From the NCBI RefSeq assembly GCF_038561935.1, contig NZ_CP102770.1, positions 2,418,001-2,482,000 on the forward strand: a DNA stretch of 64,000 bases. Direction: 5' to 3'. The translations under genes and the position numbers were made by a program. This document shows, piece by piece, positions 7,813 through 17,489 of the stretch. Origin of the DNA: Myxococcus stipitatus (GTDB lineage Bacteria > Myxococcota > Myxococcia > Myxococcales > Myxococcaceae). How positions within the stretch are numbered: the first letter of the stretch is position 1; every line of letters begins with the position of its first letter. The notes under the pieces are model-generated. The model was not told the DNA's origin. It made no database searches and worked only from the letters and a program-made list of their open reading frames with translations.

Positions 7813-10800
7813 TCACTCCTCGAGCTTCCCCCAGCGTCCCGCGGTGCCCCAGACGTCGTAACCGGGCATCGCGAAGAACGAGGCCGTGCCGTTGAGCTCG
7901 TAGCTGTTCCTGTCGACCGTGGCCTTCTTGACCTTCTCGATGAGGTTGTTCACCCGAGACTTCACGTGGTCGGACACCTTCACGTACTTCTTGGAGTGCG
8001 AACGCTCGCCCCAGGTGCCCGCGGCCGTGCCGGAGAGGGTGCCCCCGATGAAGCCTCCGACGGTGCTCCTGGCGAGCCCCTGGTACCAGGGCTCATGCTG
8101 CTGGACGTTGGTGAGGATGGTCGACAGGTCACTGGAGATGAGTCCCGCGACGCTGCCCACGGCGGCCCTGGCGGCGATGCGCGTGGCGACGCCCTTGCGT
8201 CCCTGCTTCTTGGAGAGCCCACTCGTCGCGAGCTCCCCTCCGCCGAGCACGACCCCCTTCGCGAAGCCCGCGGCGGCGCCAATCCCCATGGCCTCGAAGA
8301 AGCCCTTGGCCGAGTAGTCGCTCCCGGGCTGCGTGCGGTTGTATTTGAAGCCAGCGTGCGCGGCGCCCGAGATGGTGTTCCCCGCGACGCCGAGACCGAA
8401 TCGCGTGGCCTTCTCCGCCAGCGTGCCGGCGGAGTTGACCAGGGACTCGGTCGCGGAGACTCCCGCGGAGACCACCTGCGAGCCCGTGGCCACGGCGCCT
8501 TCCGTCGCCCCCACGGCGGCGCCTTCCGCCGCGCCGGCCGAGGCCCCCTTGGCCGCTCCCTTCGCGGCCTTGGTCGCGCCCTTCACCGCGCCCTTCACCA
8601 CGCGCTTCGCGGCGCTCGCCGCCGCGCTCGAGGCGCCCCCCGTGAAGATGGAGAGGCAGGCACCCGCGATGGTGAGGAGCGCCGAGGCGATGCCGATGCC
8701 AATCCTCTCCGCGAGGGAGATTTCGCCCGTGGGGTCGGTGATGCCGAGCGGATTGTTCGCGGCGAAGACGTAGGGGCTCGCGAACTGCCGCCGCGGGTCC
8801 GGCGTCACGAAGCGGCGCAGGACCGGGTCGTACATGCGGGCGCGGAAGTTGTAGAGCCCGACCTCGGCGTCCCACTCCTGTCCCTGGAAGAGGTACTCGG
8901 AGGCCGCCGTGTCTCCCTCGGCGAGCGTGAGGCCGCCGAAGGGGGCATAGGCGTAGCGGGCCGCGAGCGTGGAGCCCTCCACGACCGCCCACACGGACTG
9001 GTCCGGGTCCGTCAGCGTGAAGCGTGTGGTCGTCCCCACCCGCGCGAGGAGCCCTGACGCTCCCTGCAGCAGCACCGTCCAGGACGCCCCGTCCCGCCGT
9101 GCCACGGGGACCAGACCGGCGCCGAAGAAGTAGACCGTGTCCACGCCGTCGCGGCGACGCTTGAGCACGCGCTGCTGGCTCCCGCCGTACGCGAGCCGGA
9201 GCGCGCTTCCGGCGGACTCGATGCGCGTCGTCATGTTCGTCGCGCGTTCGTAGGTGAACGTCCGACCCGCGCCCGAGAGCAACTGTCCTTGGGCGCTCCA
9301 CGTGAGCGGCTCGGCGGGGCCTGCCCCGACGGAGAGCGATGCGACCCTGTCCGTGCCCTCGGCGCACGGAGTGGCCACCGGGATTCCGTTCTCCTCCGCC
9401 TCCCAGATGTTGCCGCTGGGGTCGTAGGCGCGGATGGTCATCGGCGTGGCGCCGGTCGCGGTGAGCATCCGCCGCTGACCGTCGTAGCCGAAGGACTGCT
9501 CCTGGCTGGCCTCCACGCCCGCGAAGTGCCACCGCACGCCTCGCGTGCGCACGACGCCGTCCGGCTCATAGGCATACGTCAGCGCGAAGGACTGGTCCCC
9601 CGCCGCCGACGTGGTCGTCATCGTCGCCACCTGGCCGCGAGAGGTGTAGTCCACGAGCCTCGTCCATGCGCCCTGGCCGAGCACCTCCCGCTGCACCAGT
9701 CCATCCGCGCTCCAGTCATAGGCCGCGAGGTTCGCGAGGCCCTCGTCGCTGCCGATGGACACGAGGTGCCCGAGCTCGTCATAGGCGTAGTGCACCGCCC
9801 GGAGCGGGGTGCCCTGGGGGAAGTCGACGCGGACCACCGCGGAGAGGTTGTCGTACCGGTAGGACACCGTCCCGTCCGCGGTCGTCGGCCCGTCGAGCGT
9901 CATCCGCACCGAGGAGAGGTGCCCGTCCTCGTCGTAGCCGAACACCTCCGTGACGGTGACCTCCCCGTCGTCCCCCGGGTTGTGCGCCACCGAGCTCCAC
10001 TTCATGCCGATGAGCGTGGGGTCGTTCCCGTCGCCGTCGTAGCGCATCGACACCGCGACGGTGAAACCCTCGGTCGGCCACTCGGGCTGGTTCGCGAGCA
10101 GGCGCAGCGCCACCGGGTCCCAGGCGTAGGAGACCGTACCTTCCTCCACCATGCGCCCCAGCGCGTCGTACTTGTAATAGACGAACCACTGCTCACCCGC
10201 GTCCAGCGCGGGCTGCACGAAGCGCAGCCTCCCGGCCACGTCGGACACGAACCGGGTCTGCCCCGCGTCGGGGTCGACCAGGGACTCGGTGCGCTGGAGC
10301 GCGTCCGTCGTCATCCGCTGGGTGTAGCCGGTGGGGAGCTGCTGGGGCCCGCTCACCAGCGCGTTGGGGAGCGCGGTCTCGAGCGTGGCCACGGGACCGG
10401 AGGCCCCCGCCGCATAGGTGCGATTGCCCGACGTCCGAGAGACCTCCTCCCCCGTGTTCGACACGTACGTGCTCCGCACCGTCTGCGAGAGCGTGTCGGT
10501 CAGGCGCACGGAGCGCGTCTGCACGGGGCTGGTGAGCGTGTCCTCGAAGTAGCGGCCGGCGGGGAGGTCTCCTCCGGCGTTCGCGCCGAAGCGCAGCCGC
10601 GTCGTCTGCCGTTGCGCCTCGGGCACCGTGAGGTCGATGGCGTAGGGCTTGCCGGCGCCGGCCTGCTCGAGCGTCTGTTGTCGTGGCGAGGCCTCGTAGC
10701 GCGTGCCCTCGTAGGGGTAGCCCTGGTCGTCCGAGCGCTGGATGCCGTCCTGGTGCTGTCCCCGGTAGTAGTCGGCGACGTCGCCCTTCAGCTCCCACGT

Positions 10801-13800
10801 GGTGGAGAGGTTCGCGAGGAAGTCCTCCACGTCCACGAAGCCAGGCCGGTACTGGAGCACGGGTTGTGTCTGGCCGGAGCCGAACGAGCCCGGGGCGGCC
10901 TTCGTCGTCACGAGCGGTCGACTGAGTGCGTCGTGGATGAGGCCCAGCACGATGCTGTCCGCGCCCTGGAGCTGCTGCACCTGTCGCTGTCGGCCGGAGG
11001 CGTCGTTGTACGAGACGCCGACGCGGACCGCCTCGGCGACGGAGAGGTTGCGGAGGGCTCCCTCACCGGTGACGGTGATGGACACCGTGTCCCCCGAAGG
11101 GCGGACCGGCTGGCTGTAGAGGAGCTGCCCTTCGGCGAAGAAGAGCACCACGCCCTTGCCGACGACGAGCAACCAGTGCCGCGCGAGCGGCGGCGTGGCC
11201 AGCGCGGTCCAGGCCACACCCGCCTGGGATGCGCTCCAGCCCTGGTCCCAGCGAATCGTCACGTCGCCCATGGACACGGAGGCGACTACGTCGCGGGCCT
11301 GGAGCTCGAAGTAGACCGCGCGGGTCTCCGCCGTGGTGCCTCGCCAGGTCAGGATGCCCGCGGCGTCGCCCGTGTGCCTGAGCGCGCCGTCCGCGGCGGC
11401 CCAGCCCTCCGATGCATCCCAGCGCTCGCGCCAGGTGCCGCCGTCGCGGAAGGTCTCGAGCACACCGCCGCTGGCGGGATGGACGGTGACCTCCGCGTTG
11501 GGGCTCATGGGGGAGAAGACGCCGCCGTTGCCCCAGCGCGAGAGGAAGTTCTGGGAGAGCTCCTTGACCTGTCCGGAGGCCCCCACGGAGACGGTCGGCT
11601 GGAAGGCGCGGTCGAAGTACGTGCGCGTGGTGCGGCCGCTCGCGTCCTGGGTCGAGGTGAGCTGCTGGCTCGGCTCGTCGAAGGTGCGGCTCACGAAGCC
11701 GCTGGCGAGCGGCCCCACCAGCACGCTGTCGAGCGTCACCGCGCTGGCGGTGGTGTTGGTGATGGACAAGGTGAGCACCACGGACGCCTCCGTGGCGGCG
11801 GAGGTGAGCGCGAGCGGGGCCGTGCGGCCCGCCTGCGAGGTCCGGGGCCGACGAGGACGGGCGGCGAGTCGGGCACGGCGGTCCGCGGAGCGCCGGTCCG
11901 GCGCGGGCACGGGGCCTCCGAGCACCTGCGGCCCCCCGAGCGGGACGGGCAGCGTGACGTAGCGCCAGGCGCCGTCCGTGGCGGGCAGCGGCACGAAGTG
12001 GGGCGGGGCGGCCACGCCGTCGACCGTGACGGTCGCGAAGATGCCCGTGGTGGTGTTGCTGGTGAAGCCCGCCGGGGTCCGCACCCAGGCTCCGACCAGG
12101 TACGTGCCCTCGGGGGCCTCGGGTGTCACCGACACGGCGAGGGTGGCATTGGCGCCGCCGGGCAGCCGGGCCGCGCGGATGCCCGTGCGCACGTCGTCCG
12201 AGTCGTACACCACGCCGGTGAGGGTCCAGCGCGAGGTGTCCTCGTAGGGCTGGAAGCCGAGGAAGGCGAACCCACCGAAGGGCGCGTTGCTCGCCTGCGC
12301 CACGCCGAACTCCCGGTTGCTGCTGTAGAGCGTCGCCGTGGGCACGCCGAGGCCGTCCACGCTCTCCTGCTCCTGGCCGTAGTCCGTGTGCTCGGTGGTG
12401 CGCGCCGCGAGCGCCCAGCCCGCCGGGTTGTCTCCCGGGGTGTAGCTCGCGAAGGGGAACGCCACCTCCGGGGCATCGAGGAGGCCGAAGCTCGCCTCGG
12501 CCATGGAGACGAGCACGCCCTCGGCGGTGGGCCAGCTGGCGTAGGTCGTCGCCATGGCCTGCACGGGGACCGTGCCCGTGTCGGTCGTGACGGTGTTCGT
12601 CACCTGCGCCGGGTCGGTGAGCGCGTGGATGGCCGCGAGGCCCGCATCGATGGCGACGCCTGGAACCGTGGTCTGCACGAACGTCTGGGCCTGGCCCTCG
12701 CCGCCGTTCTGCTGGAAGGTGACCGTCACGGGTTGACCGGTCGCGGAGCCGGGGGCGCCCGCCGGGACGTACTCGGTGGTCTTCGTGCTCGTGACACCGT
12801 TGCTGGTCTGGGTGTCCACCGTCTGCGCCACCCAGCCGCCGCGGAGCACGACGGTCTCGGGCTCGAGGACATCGGAGGCGACCTGTTGGTAGACGACCCA
12901 GGTGGCCTCGGTGCCATCGAGCAGCACCCCCGCGCGGTCTCGCGTCTGCGTGCGCAAGAGGAGGCCGTCGAGCATGTCGTAGTAGTTCTTGCCGGTCTCA
13001 TCGGCCATGCCGTTGAGGTAGGTGCTGTCCACCCACCCATTCACCGGGTTCGCGGCGTCCGAGGTCCCCGGGTAGGTGCGAGCGGAGAAGTACTTCACGA
13101 TGAGGCCCGTGGGGTCGCAGCCCGCGGTCTTCGTGTCGAAGGCGTAGCGCGTGGGAATCGCGTCCCGATATCCATCCGTCACGTCGAGACCGGCGACCGC
13201 GTAGTGCTCGATGGGGCCGGCGAAGGTGTCTCCCGCGTACTGGTGGAGGTACACCGTCGCCGCCACCTCGAAGTCGTTGCTGTCCTGGGGGTAGGTGGCG
13301 AAGAGCCGCGGCCCCTGGGGCGAGGTGCCCGGACCCTGGCCATCGACCATCTTCTCCTCGGAGAACGCCTCGGGTGTGCCCACCTGTCCGTTGTGCAGCA
13401 CGAGCGCCTCGGCCCTCCGTGAGGTGCCTCCCTTCGTGGCGGTGAACGCCAGGAACGTGGGGCTCTCGTCCACGAGCGATTCGGAGTTGAAGCGATGACC
13501 CTCCGCGCTCACGAGCGCCTCCAGGTCGGCGGACGGGGGAGCGGAGATGACCGTGCTCCAATCCGACGCGGTGCCACGGAAGTACACGTAGGGGCCGACG
13601 ACGGCCCAGTCCGCGCCTCCACTTGTGGGCCAGTTGTCCGCTGGGGTGTCCTGCGGTGGCAGCGGCTGGCCCAGCGGGGTCGGCGCTGGCTTCCAGCCCG
13701 TCGTCGGGTCATAGGCCATTACCTGGGCGACGGCCGCGCCGACACCCGTGGTGGGCGCGATGACCTGGAGGGCGTAGTCGGGTCCGAACGCATAGCGCTG

Positions 13801-16263
13801 GGTGAGATGCGAGTCGGGCACGCCGGGGTTGAGCTTCGTGCTGACCACCCACGTCGTTCCATCGAAGCGCGCGAGGTTGCCATTGCTGGCGACGAGCGTG
13901 TCGTCGACCACTTCTGGAATCCACGGCGTGGGAGTGTTGTCCTGCCCGAAGGTGTCGTTGAAGTCGCCGAGCGAGTGGAGCTGGAGCGCATGGTCGGCCG
14001 TCCACTGGGCCACCCAGACGCGATAGAGGTTCTCCTGGGCGCTGGCGGTGATGAGGTGGGACACCACCACGAGCGACGAGCCCGGCACGAGGACGACACT
14101 CTCCGGGTCCCTCGTCGAGAACTGGGGAACCGTGATGGAAGGCCCCGAGCGCCACACGAGCAGGCTGTCCAGCCAACGCAGCGTCAGCTGTCCGTCGGCA
14201 TCCAGGGTGGCCAGGTACTCGCCCCCACCCGTGAACCATGTGAAGCGAGGGGCCGCGAGTGTCTCACGCGCCCAGGCCCGCGTGGTCCAGCGCCAGGTGA
14301 GCACCTGACAGTCGCCGGAGTAGGTCTGGGTGCTCATCTGCGCCACGGCGAGCCACGTGGTGCCTCCCACGAAGGTCGTGAGGGTGCCCGCGGTGGGCAG
14401 CTCGAGCGTGGGGACGTCCTTCTGGGTGGTGACGCCATCGAGGGTGGCACCGCGCCACTGGCCGGGTCGCGCCACGTCACGGTCGAAGGCGTAGACGACG
14501 TGCTCCCGGGGACTGCTTCGCTTGAAGGTGAGCGCGAAGAAGTCCTGGTTGGCGACGACCTGGAGGGTCTCGAGGTCGAGCCCCCGTGTGTCGAGGAGCG
14601 CGTCGTTCGGGTCCAGCTGCCAGGTGAGCCACGCTCCCGACCACGTCCAGACCTGGAGCGAGAGCCGGCCGTTGGCCCCGTGGTAGTACGTGACGACCGC
14701 GTAGTCCGGGCCGTAGTAGATGCGAGGCGAGCCGCCGCTCAGGGACTCGGGCCGCTTCACCTCCGCGCGCCGCTCGCACAGCGAGAGACTCTGGTGGGTA
14801 TAGGTATAGGTGGCGGTGGCGCCCTCGGGAGAGGTGATGGATGCGAGCGCTCCCGGCTGCCCCCCCTCCACCGAAGTCTCCAGGTAGTAGTCGAGCACGA
14901 GTCCCGGGCTCTCCACGTCGTCCTGGTCGAACTGGGTGACGCGCGTGAGGAAGCGCTTGAACGTGTCACCTCGGAGGGGGCCCGTGTTCCCGGTGACGTT
15001 GGCCACCTCGCGCTCGCGGCCGGAGGACTCCGGCCTCGGCTCGTAGCCGAAGCGGAAGGTGAAGAGGGTGGCGCCGTCGGTTGCCCGGACGGAGACCTGG
15101 TCGAGGAAGCGGGTCTCGTAGCAGTCCTGCCAGGCGCCCGGGGCGTCGCTGGGGGTGGCGCGGTGAGGGTCCGCGTACTCGCGGGGGGCCTCCGCCTCGG
15201 CGCTCCACAGCTTGTCGCCGTAGTGGAGCGTGACGGTGCGGCCGAACACGTCGGTGACGCGGGAGAGGTAAACGGCCTTGGTGTACGGCAGCCCGCCGGT
15301 GCCGACGCGCTGCTCGCAGCCCGGGAGCAGCCCGTCACTGGTGCGCTCGAAGTCGTTGTAGGCGTAGGTGATGGTGCTGCCGAAGCGGTCCGTGACCCGG
15401 CCCAGATACCAGGCGCGCGCCACCTGGACCTGCCCCTCGGTGCGCATCGAGGCGCCGCTCCACAGGGGCAGGCCGTTGCTGCCCTTCCACCACACGGACC
15501 ACGCCACCGTGTTGTTCTCGCTGAGCGCGCCCGCCGCCTCCCGCGTGACGCCGCCACCGAAGGAGCGCCGCACGGCGGAGTCGTTCGTGACGACCCAGCG
15601 CTCGTAGCGGGGGTAGTACTGCACCTTCCAGAACTGGTAGTTCTGGAGCTGGTACGCCTCGCCGCCATCCTTCACCAGCAGCCGGGCTCCCACCTCGAGC
15701 GTGTAGAGCAGCTCGTGCGTGTCGTCGACGAGCTCCCAGGTGCCCTGCGTGCCATGCGCGGTGGCGTTCGCCGACAGGAGGAGCCCGTGCGCGTGGAACT
15801 CCTCGATGAGCGGGGCCGGGACGGGCTGGCCATCCGCGAGGCCGGTGGCGAGCGCCGCGTCGGCGGAGAAGAGGCACGGGGCCCACGGCTGGCGCACCAG
15901 CGTGTTGGGCGTGCCGTTCTCGAAGAGCGCGTACTCGCGCGTCCCCGGCACGGGCGAGCCGGAGGACATCGACTCAATCCACGTCAGGGGAAGGCTCCAG
16001 CCCAGGCCGACCACGCCTGTCGGGGCCTCGCGGTTCCACGTCGCCGCCTCGCGGAACACGTTGGACTGGTACTGGAGCGACAGCGACACGTCGAGGCCGT
16101 TGCCCTCGGAGCGCCCCGGGAGGGTGAACAGGCTCTGGGTGAGGTTCACGTCGCCGCGGAACAGGTTGACGGAGCTCGCGAGGTTTCCGACAGAGCTGCC
16201 ATCCATCTGGAACGTGCGGATGGCGGGGGGCTGGCTTTGCGATGAGGGATTGGACGACGACAT
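7813..16263 (-). CDS. Giant Tc/RHS-type cocoon toxin protein (TcB-TcC-like, 2816 aa)
   Basis: The N-terminal part (about 1-420) resembles the SpvB/TcB start (FRGDVNLTQSLFTLPGR, then VGLGWSLPL) and includes RHS-like strand repeats such as YLGRVTDRFGSTITYAY. The middle (about 500-1450) is beta-rich, as in Tc B subunits. From about residue 1900 there are YD repeats (YDALGRM, YDELGHL, YDEDGHL). The RHS core ends with FRARMYDPVLRRFVTPDPR and NNPLGITDPTGE at about 2514, the usual self-cleavage boundary. The last 302 residues are the variable cargo: a Gly/Ala/Lys tetrad-repeat stretch (VVKGAVKGATKAAKGAAKGA), further Gly-rich helices, then a Lys-rich end with no fold I recognise. In the family the shell encloses a C-terminal toxin. 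No TcA pore gene is nearby. GAGG lies before the ATG. A local out-of-frame-looking patch occurs near residues 1453-1475. Confidence 0.88.
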   Translation of the reverse strand: MSSSNPSSQSQPPAIRTFQMDGSSVGNLASSVNLFRGDVNLTQSLFTLPGRSEGNGLDVSLSLQYQSNVFREAATWNREAPTGVVGLGWSLPLTWIESMSSGSPVPGTREYALFENGTPNTLVRQPWAPCLFSADAALATGLADGQPVPAPLIEEFHAHGLLLSANATAHGTQGTWELVDDTHELLYTLEVGARLLVKDGGEAYQLQNYQFWKVQYYPRYERWVVTNDSAVRRSFGGGVTREAAGALSENNTVAWSVWWKGSNGLPLWSGASMRTEGQVQVARAWYLGRVTDRFGSTITYAYNDFERTSDGLLPGCEQRVGTGGLPYTKAVYLSRVTDVFGRTVTLHYGDKLWSAEAEAPREYADPHRATPSDAPGAWQDCYETRFLDQVSVRATDGATLFTFRFGYEPRPESSGREREVANVTGNTGPLRGDTFKRFLTRVTQFDQDDVESPGLVLDYYLETSVEGGQPGALASITSPEGATATYTYTHQSLSLCERRAEVKRPESLSGGSPRIYYGPDYAVVTYYHGANGRLSLQVWTWSGAWLTWQLDPNDALLDTRGLDLETLQVVANQDFFALTFKRSSPREHVVYAFDRDVARPGQWRGATLDGVTTQKDVPTLELPTAGTLTTFVGGTTWLAVAQMSTQTYSGDCQVLTWRWTTRAWARETLAAPRFTWFTGGGEYLATLDADGQLTLRWLDSLLVWRSGPSITVPQFSTRDPESVVLVPGSSLVVVSHLITASAQENLYRVWVAQWTADHALQLHSLGDFNDTFGQDNTPTPWIPEVVDDTLVASNGNLARFDGTTWVVSTKLNPGVPDSHLTQRYAFGPDYALQVIAPTTGVGAAVAQVMAYDPTTGWKPAPTPLGQPLPPQDTPADNWPTSGGADWAVVGPYVYFRGTASDWSTVISAPPSADLEALVSAEGHRFNSESLVDESPTFLAFTATKGGTSRRAEALVLHNGQVGTPEAFSEEKMVDGQGPGTSPQGPRLFATYPQDSNDFEVAATVYLHQYAGDTFAGPIEHYAVAGLDVTDGYRDAIPTRYAFDTKTAGCDPTGLIVKYFSARTYPGTSDAANPVNGWVDSTYLNGMADETGKNYYDMLDGLLLRTQTRDRAGVLLDGTEATWVVYQQVASDVLEPETVVLRGGWVAQTVDTQTSNGVTSTKTTEYVPAGAPGSATGQPVTVTFQQNGGEGQAQTFVQTTVPGVAIDAGLAAIHALTDPAQVTNTVTTDTGTVPVQAMATTYASWPTAEGVLVSMAEASFGLLDAPEVAFPFASYTPGDNPAGWALAARTTEHTDYGQEQESVDGLGVPTATLYSSNREFGVAQASNAPFGGFAFLGFQPYEDTSRWTLTGVVYDSDDVRTGIRAARLPGGANATLAVSVTPEAPEGTYLVGAWVRTPAGFTSNTTTGIFATVTVDGVAAPPHFVPLPATDGAWRYVTLPVPLGGPQVLGGPVPAPDRRSADRRARLAARPRRPRTSQAGRTAPLALTSAATEASVVLTLSITNTTASAVTLDSVLVGPLASGFVSRTFDEPSQQLTSTQDASGRTTRTYFDRAFQPTVSVGASGQVKELSQNFLSRWGNGGVFSPMSPNAEVTVHPASGGVLETFRDGGTWRERWDASEGWAAADGALRHTGDAAGILTWRGTTAETRAVYFELQARDVVASVSMGDVTIRWDQGWSASQAGVAWTALATPPLARHWLLVVGKGVVLFFAEGQLLYSQPVRPSGDTVSITVTGEGALRNLSVAEAVRVGVSYNDASGRQRQVQQLQGADSIVLGLIHDALSRPLVTTKAAPGSFGSGQTQPVLQYRPGFVDVEDFLANLSTTWELKGDVADYYRGQHQDGIQRSDDQGYPYEGTRYEASPRQQTLEQAGAGKPYAIDLTVPEAQRQTTRLRFGANAGGDLPAGRYFEDTLTSPVQTRSVRLTDTLSQTVRSTYVSNTGEEVSRTSGNRTYAAGASGPVATLETALPNALVSGPQQLPTGYTQRMTTDALQRTESLVDPDAGQTRFVSDVAGRLRFVQPALDAGEQWFVYYKYDALGRMVEEGTVSYAWDPVALRLLANQPEWPTEGFTVAVSMRYDGDGNDPTLIGMKWSSVAHNPGDDGEVTVTEVFGYDEDGHLSSVRMTLDGPTTADGTVSYRYDNLSAVVRVDFPQGTPLRAVHYAYDELGHLVSIGSDEGLANLAAYDWSADGLVQREVLGQGAWTRLVDYTSRGQVATMTTTSAAGDQSFALTYAYEPDGVVRTRGVRWHFAGVEASQEQSFGYDGQRRMLTATGATPMTIRAYDPSGNIWEAEENGIPVATPCAEGTDRVASLSVGAGPAEPLTWSAQGQLLSGAGRTFTYERATNMTTRIESAGSALRLAYGGSQQRVLKRRRDGVDTVYFFGAGLVPVARRDGASWTVLLQGASGLLARVGTTTRFTLTDPDQSVWAVVEGSTLAARYAYAPFGGLTLAEGDTAASEYLFQGQEWDAEVGLYNFRARMYDPVLRRFVTPDPRRQFASPYVFAANNPLGITDPTGEISLAERIGIGIASALLTIAGACLSIFTGGASSAAASAAKRVVKGAVKGATKAAKGAAKGASAGAAEGAAVGATEGAVATGSQVVSAGVSATESLVNSAGTLAEKATRFGLGVAGNTISGAAHAGFKYNRTQPGSDYSAKGFFEAMGIGAAAGFAKGVVLGGGELATSGLSKKQGRKGVATRIAARAAVGSVAGLISSDLSTILTNVQQHEPWYQGLARSTVGGFIGGTLSGTAAGTWGERSHSKKYVKVSDHVKSRVNNLIEKVKKATVDRNSYELNGTASFFAMPGYDVWGTAGRWGKLEE

Positions 16264-16324
16264 GGAAGACCTCGAGGGGTCGCGAATGGGGTGAGGGCCG
16301 CGCGAAGGGAATGGGAGACAGAGC

Positions 16325-16356
16325 GCGGGTGCCCCACGACGTCGTGGGGCACCCGC
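16325..16356. terminator. Perfect 32-nt palindrome between the repeat-protein gene and the RHS gene
   Basis: GCGGGTGCCCCACGAC at 16325-16340 is followed with no spacer by its exact reverse complement at 16341-16356. As RNA it gives a 14-bp, very GC-rich stem with a 4-nt loop, placed 32 nt after the stop of the 292-aa gene and 61 nt before the RHS start. No U-run follows, so a Rho-independent terminator is not certain. It may also be a processing or attenuation site, or a protein-binding palindrome. Confidence 0.5.
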
Positions 16357-16387
16357 CGGGTCCAGCCAGGAGGGACCTGGAGACTGT

Positions 16388-17266
16388 CTATGCCTTCGGA
16401 ATGCCGATGATCACCAGCGACACACGGGACTGGTCATTCGTCTGGACGTTATTGCTGTCATCCGTGACGAAGGCCCTCGGCTCGGTCAACCTGACTGTGT
16501 ATTCATCGACCTCCCACTTCTCGCAGCCGCCGCCGATGGTCCGAACGTAGTTGTCCTGACTTTTGTGGAACGTCACCTTGTACTTCTGGAGGAGCACGAC
16601 CGCGCTGGAGAGGGGCTGGCTGAACCTCAGGGCGAAGACCTCACCCACCGCCTTCTGGATGTCGGGCACGAGCTGCACCAGCAGCCCCTCCCCGGTGGTG
16701 GTGGCGGCGATGAGGCCGCCGTTGACTTGCGCCGTCGAGGGCAGGTTGCCTGAGTTGTCATGCATCGACGCGATGGCCGTGATGCCGACCTCGTTGCCGT
16801 GGATGCTGCTGCCCGTCTCGAACTCGACGGCCGCCACCTGATGCTGCTTGCTGTACGAAAGTTGCCACCCGGACAGGAAGGTGTTGGTGATGGCACACGG
16901 GGGGTTGGGGAGGGCGATGAGCTTGCTCTCCCCATGGTCGGGAATGTTGTCCACGTTCTCGAGCGCGACGGCGGGATTCTTGGGACCGATGACCGCGACG
17001 CAGCAGACCACCACCTTGCTGGCGTTCGTGTCGAGGACGTTGCCGCTGTCGTCCGCGAGCTTCCCGGTGACGCTCGCGCTGATGGTCGTGTCGTTCGGCT
17101 TGGTGGCTTGGACGGAGAGCTCGAGCTGGTGAACCATCCGGTCGTTGCCGTAGTCGTACTTCCAGTACGCGATTCCGACGACGTAGTCGCTGACGGACTT
17201 CCCGTTGAAGTCGAACTTCGCGGTCTCGCCAGGTTTGACTTCGGTGTAACGCACTTCGATGGGCAT
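16388..17266 (-). CDS. Unknown protein made of three ~98-residue repeats
   Basis: 292 aa, no signal peptide, no family recognised. It splits into three similar units of about 97 residues. Each ends with a D-(D/N)-S-(G/N)-N turn (ADDSGNV at 71-77, HDNSGNL at 169-175, TDDSNNV at 268-274) followed by a strand such as VVVCCVAVIG or VSLVIIG. Each unit begins with an aromatic/Ser-rich strand region. This looks like a three-lobed all-beta protein, as in some lectins or adhesins, but that is inference. TGGAG precedes the ATG. It lies between the 1044-aa gene and the RHS gene, all on the minus strand, and is set off from the RHS gene by a strong palindrome. Confidence 0.75.
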   Translation of the reverse strand: MPIEVRYTEVKPGETAKFDFNGKSVSDYVVGIAYWKYDYGNDRMVHQLELSVQATKPNDTTISASVTGKLADDSGNVLDTNASKVVVCCVAVIGPKNPAVALENVDNIPDHGESKLIALPNPPCAITNTFLSGWQLSYSKQHQVAAVEFETGSSIHGNEVGITAIASMHDNSGNLPSTAQVNGGLIAATTTGEGLLVQLVPDIQKAVGEVFALRFSQPLSSAVVLLQKYKVTFHKSQDNYVRTIGGGCEKWEVDEYTVRLTEPRAFVTDDSNNVQTNDQSRVSLVIIGIPKA

Positions 17267-17489
17267 GGCGTGGCTCCAGGCCGCGGAGGCGGCAGGTGAA
17301 GGAGGGGGTGATGGGAGTTCGTTGGCACCGTCTGTGGAACGTGAGGTTCACCAGCGCTTGTCTGGCTTCAGTCAGGCGAGATAAATCTCGTGAGCCTCCA
17401 TCCGTTGCCTTGCGCCCCCCAATGACCCAAACGCATACCCCAAGTGTTGGAAATTGGCTATTGGACTGAGTGCCTAGATCTCGGCGCCG

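Noticed and set aside
9289-13422. A 1377-codon open frame on the plus strand inside the RHS gene
   Set aside because: It is the antisense shadow of the RHS gene, caused by high GC. Its peptide is a low-complexity mix of Arg, Gly, His, Val and Leu, and it has no ribosome site or known domain.
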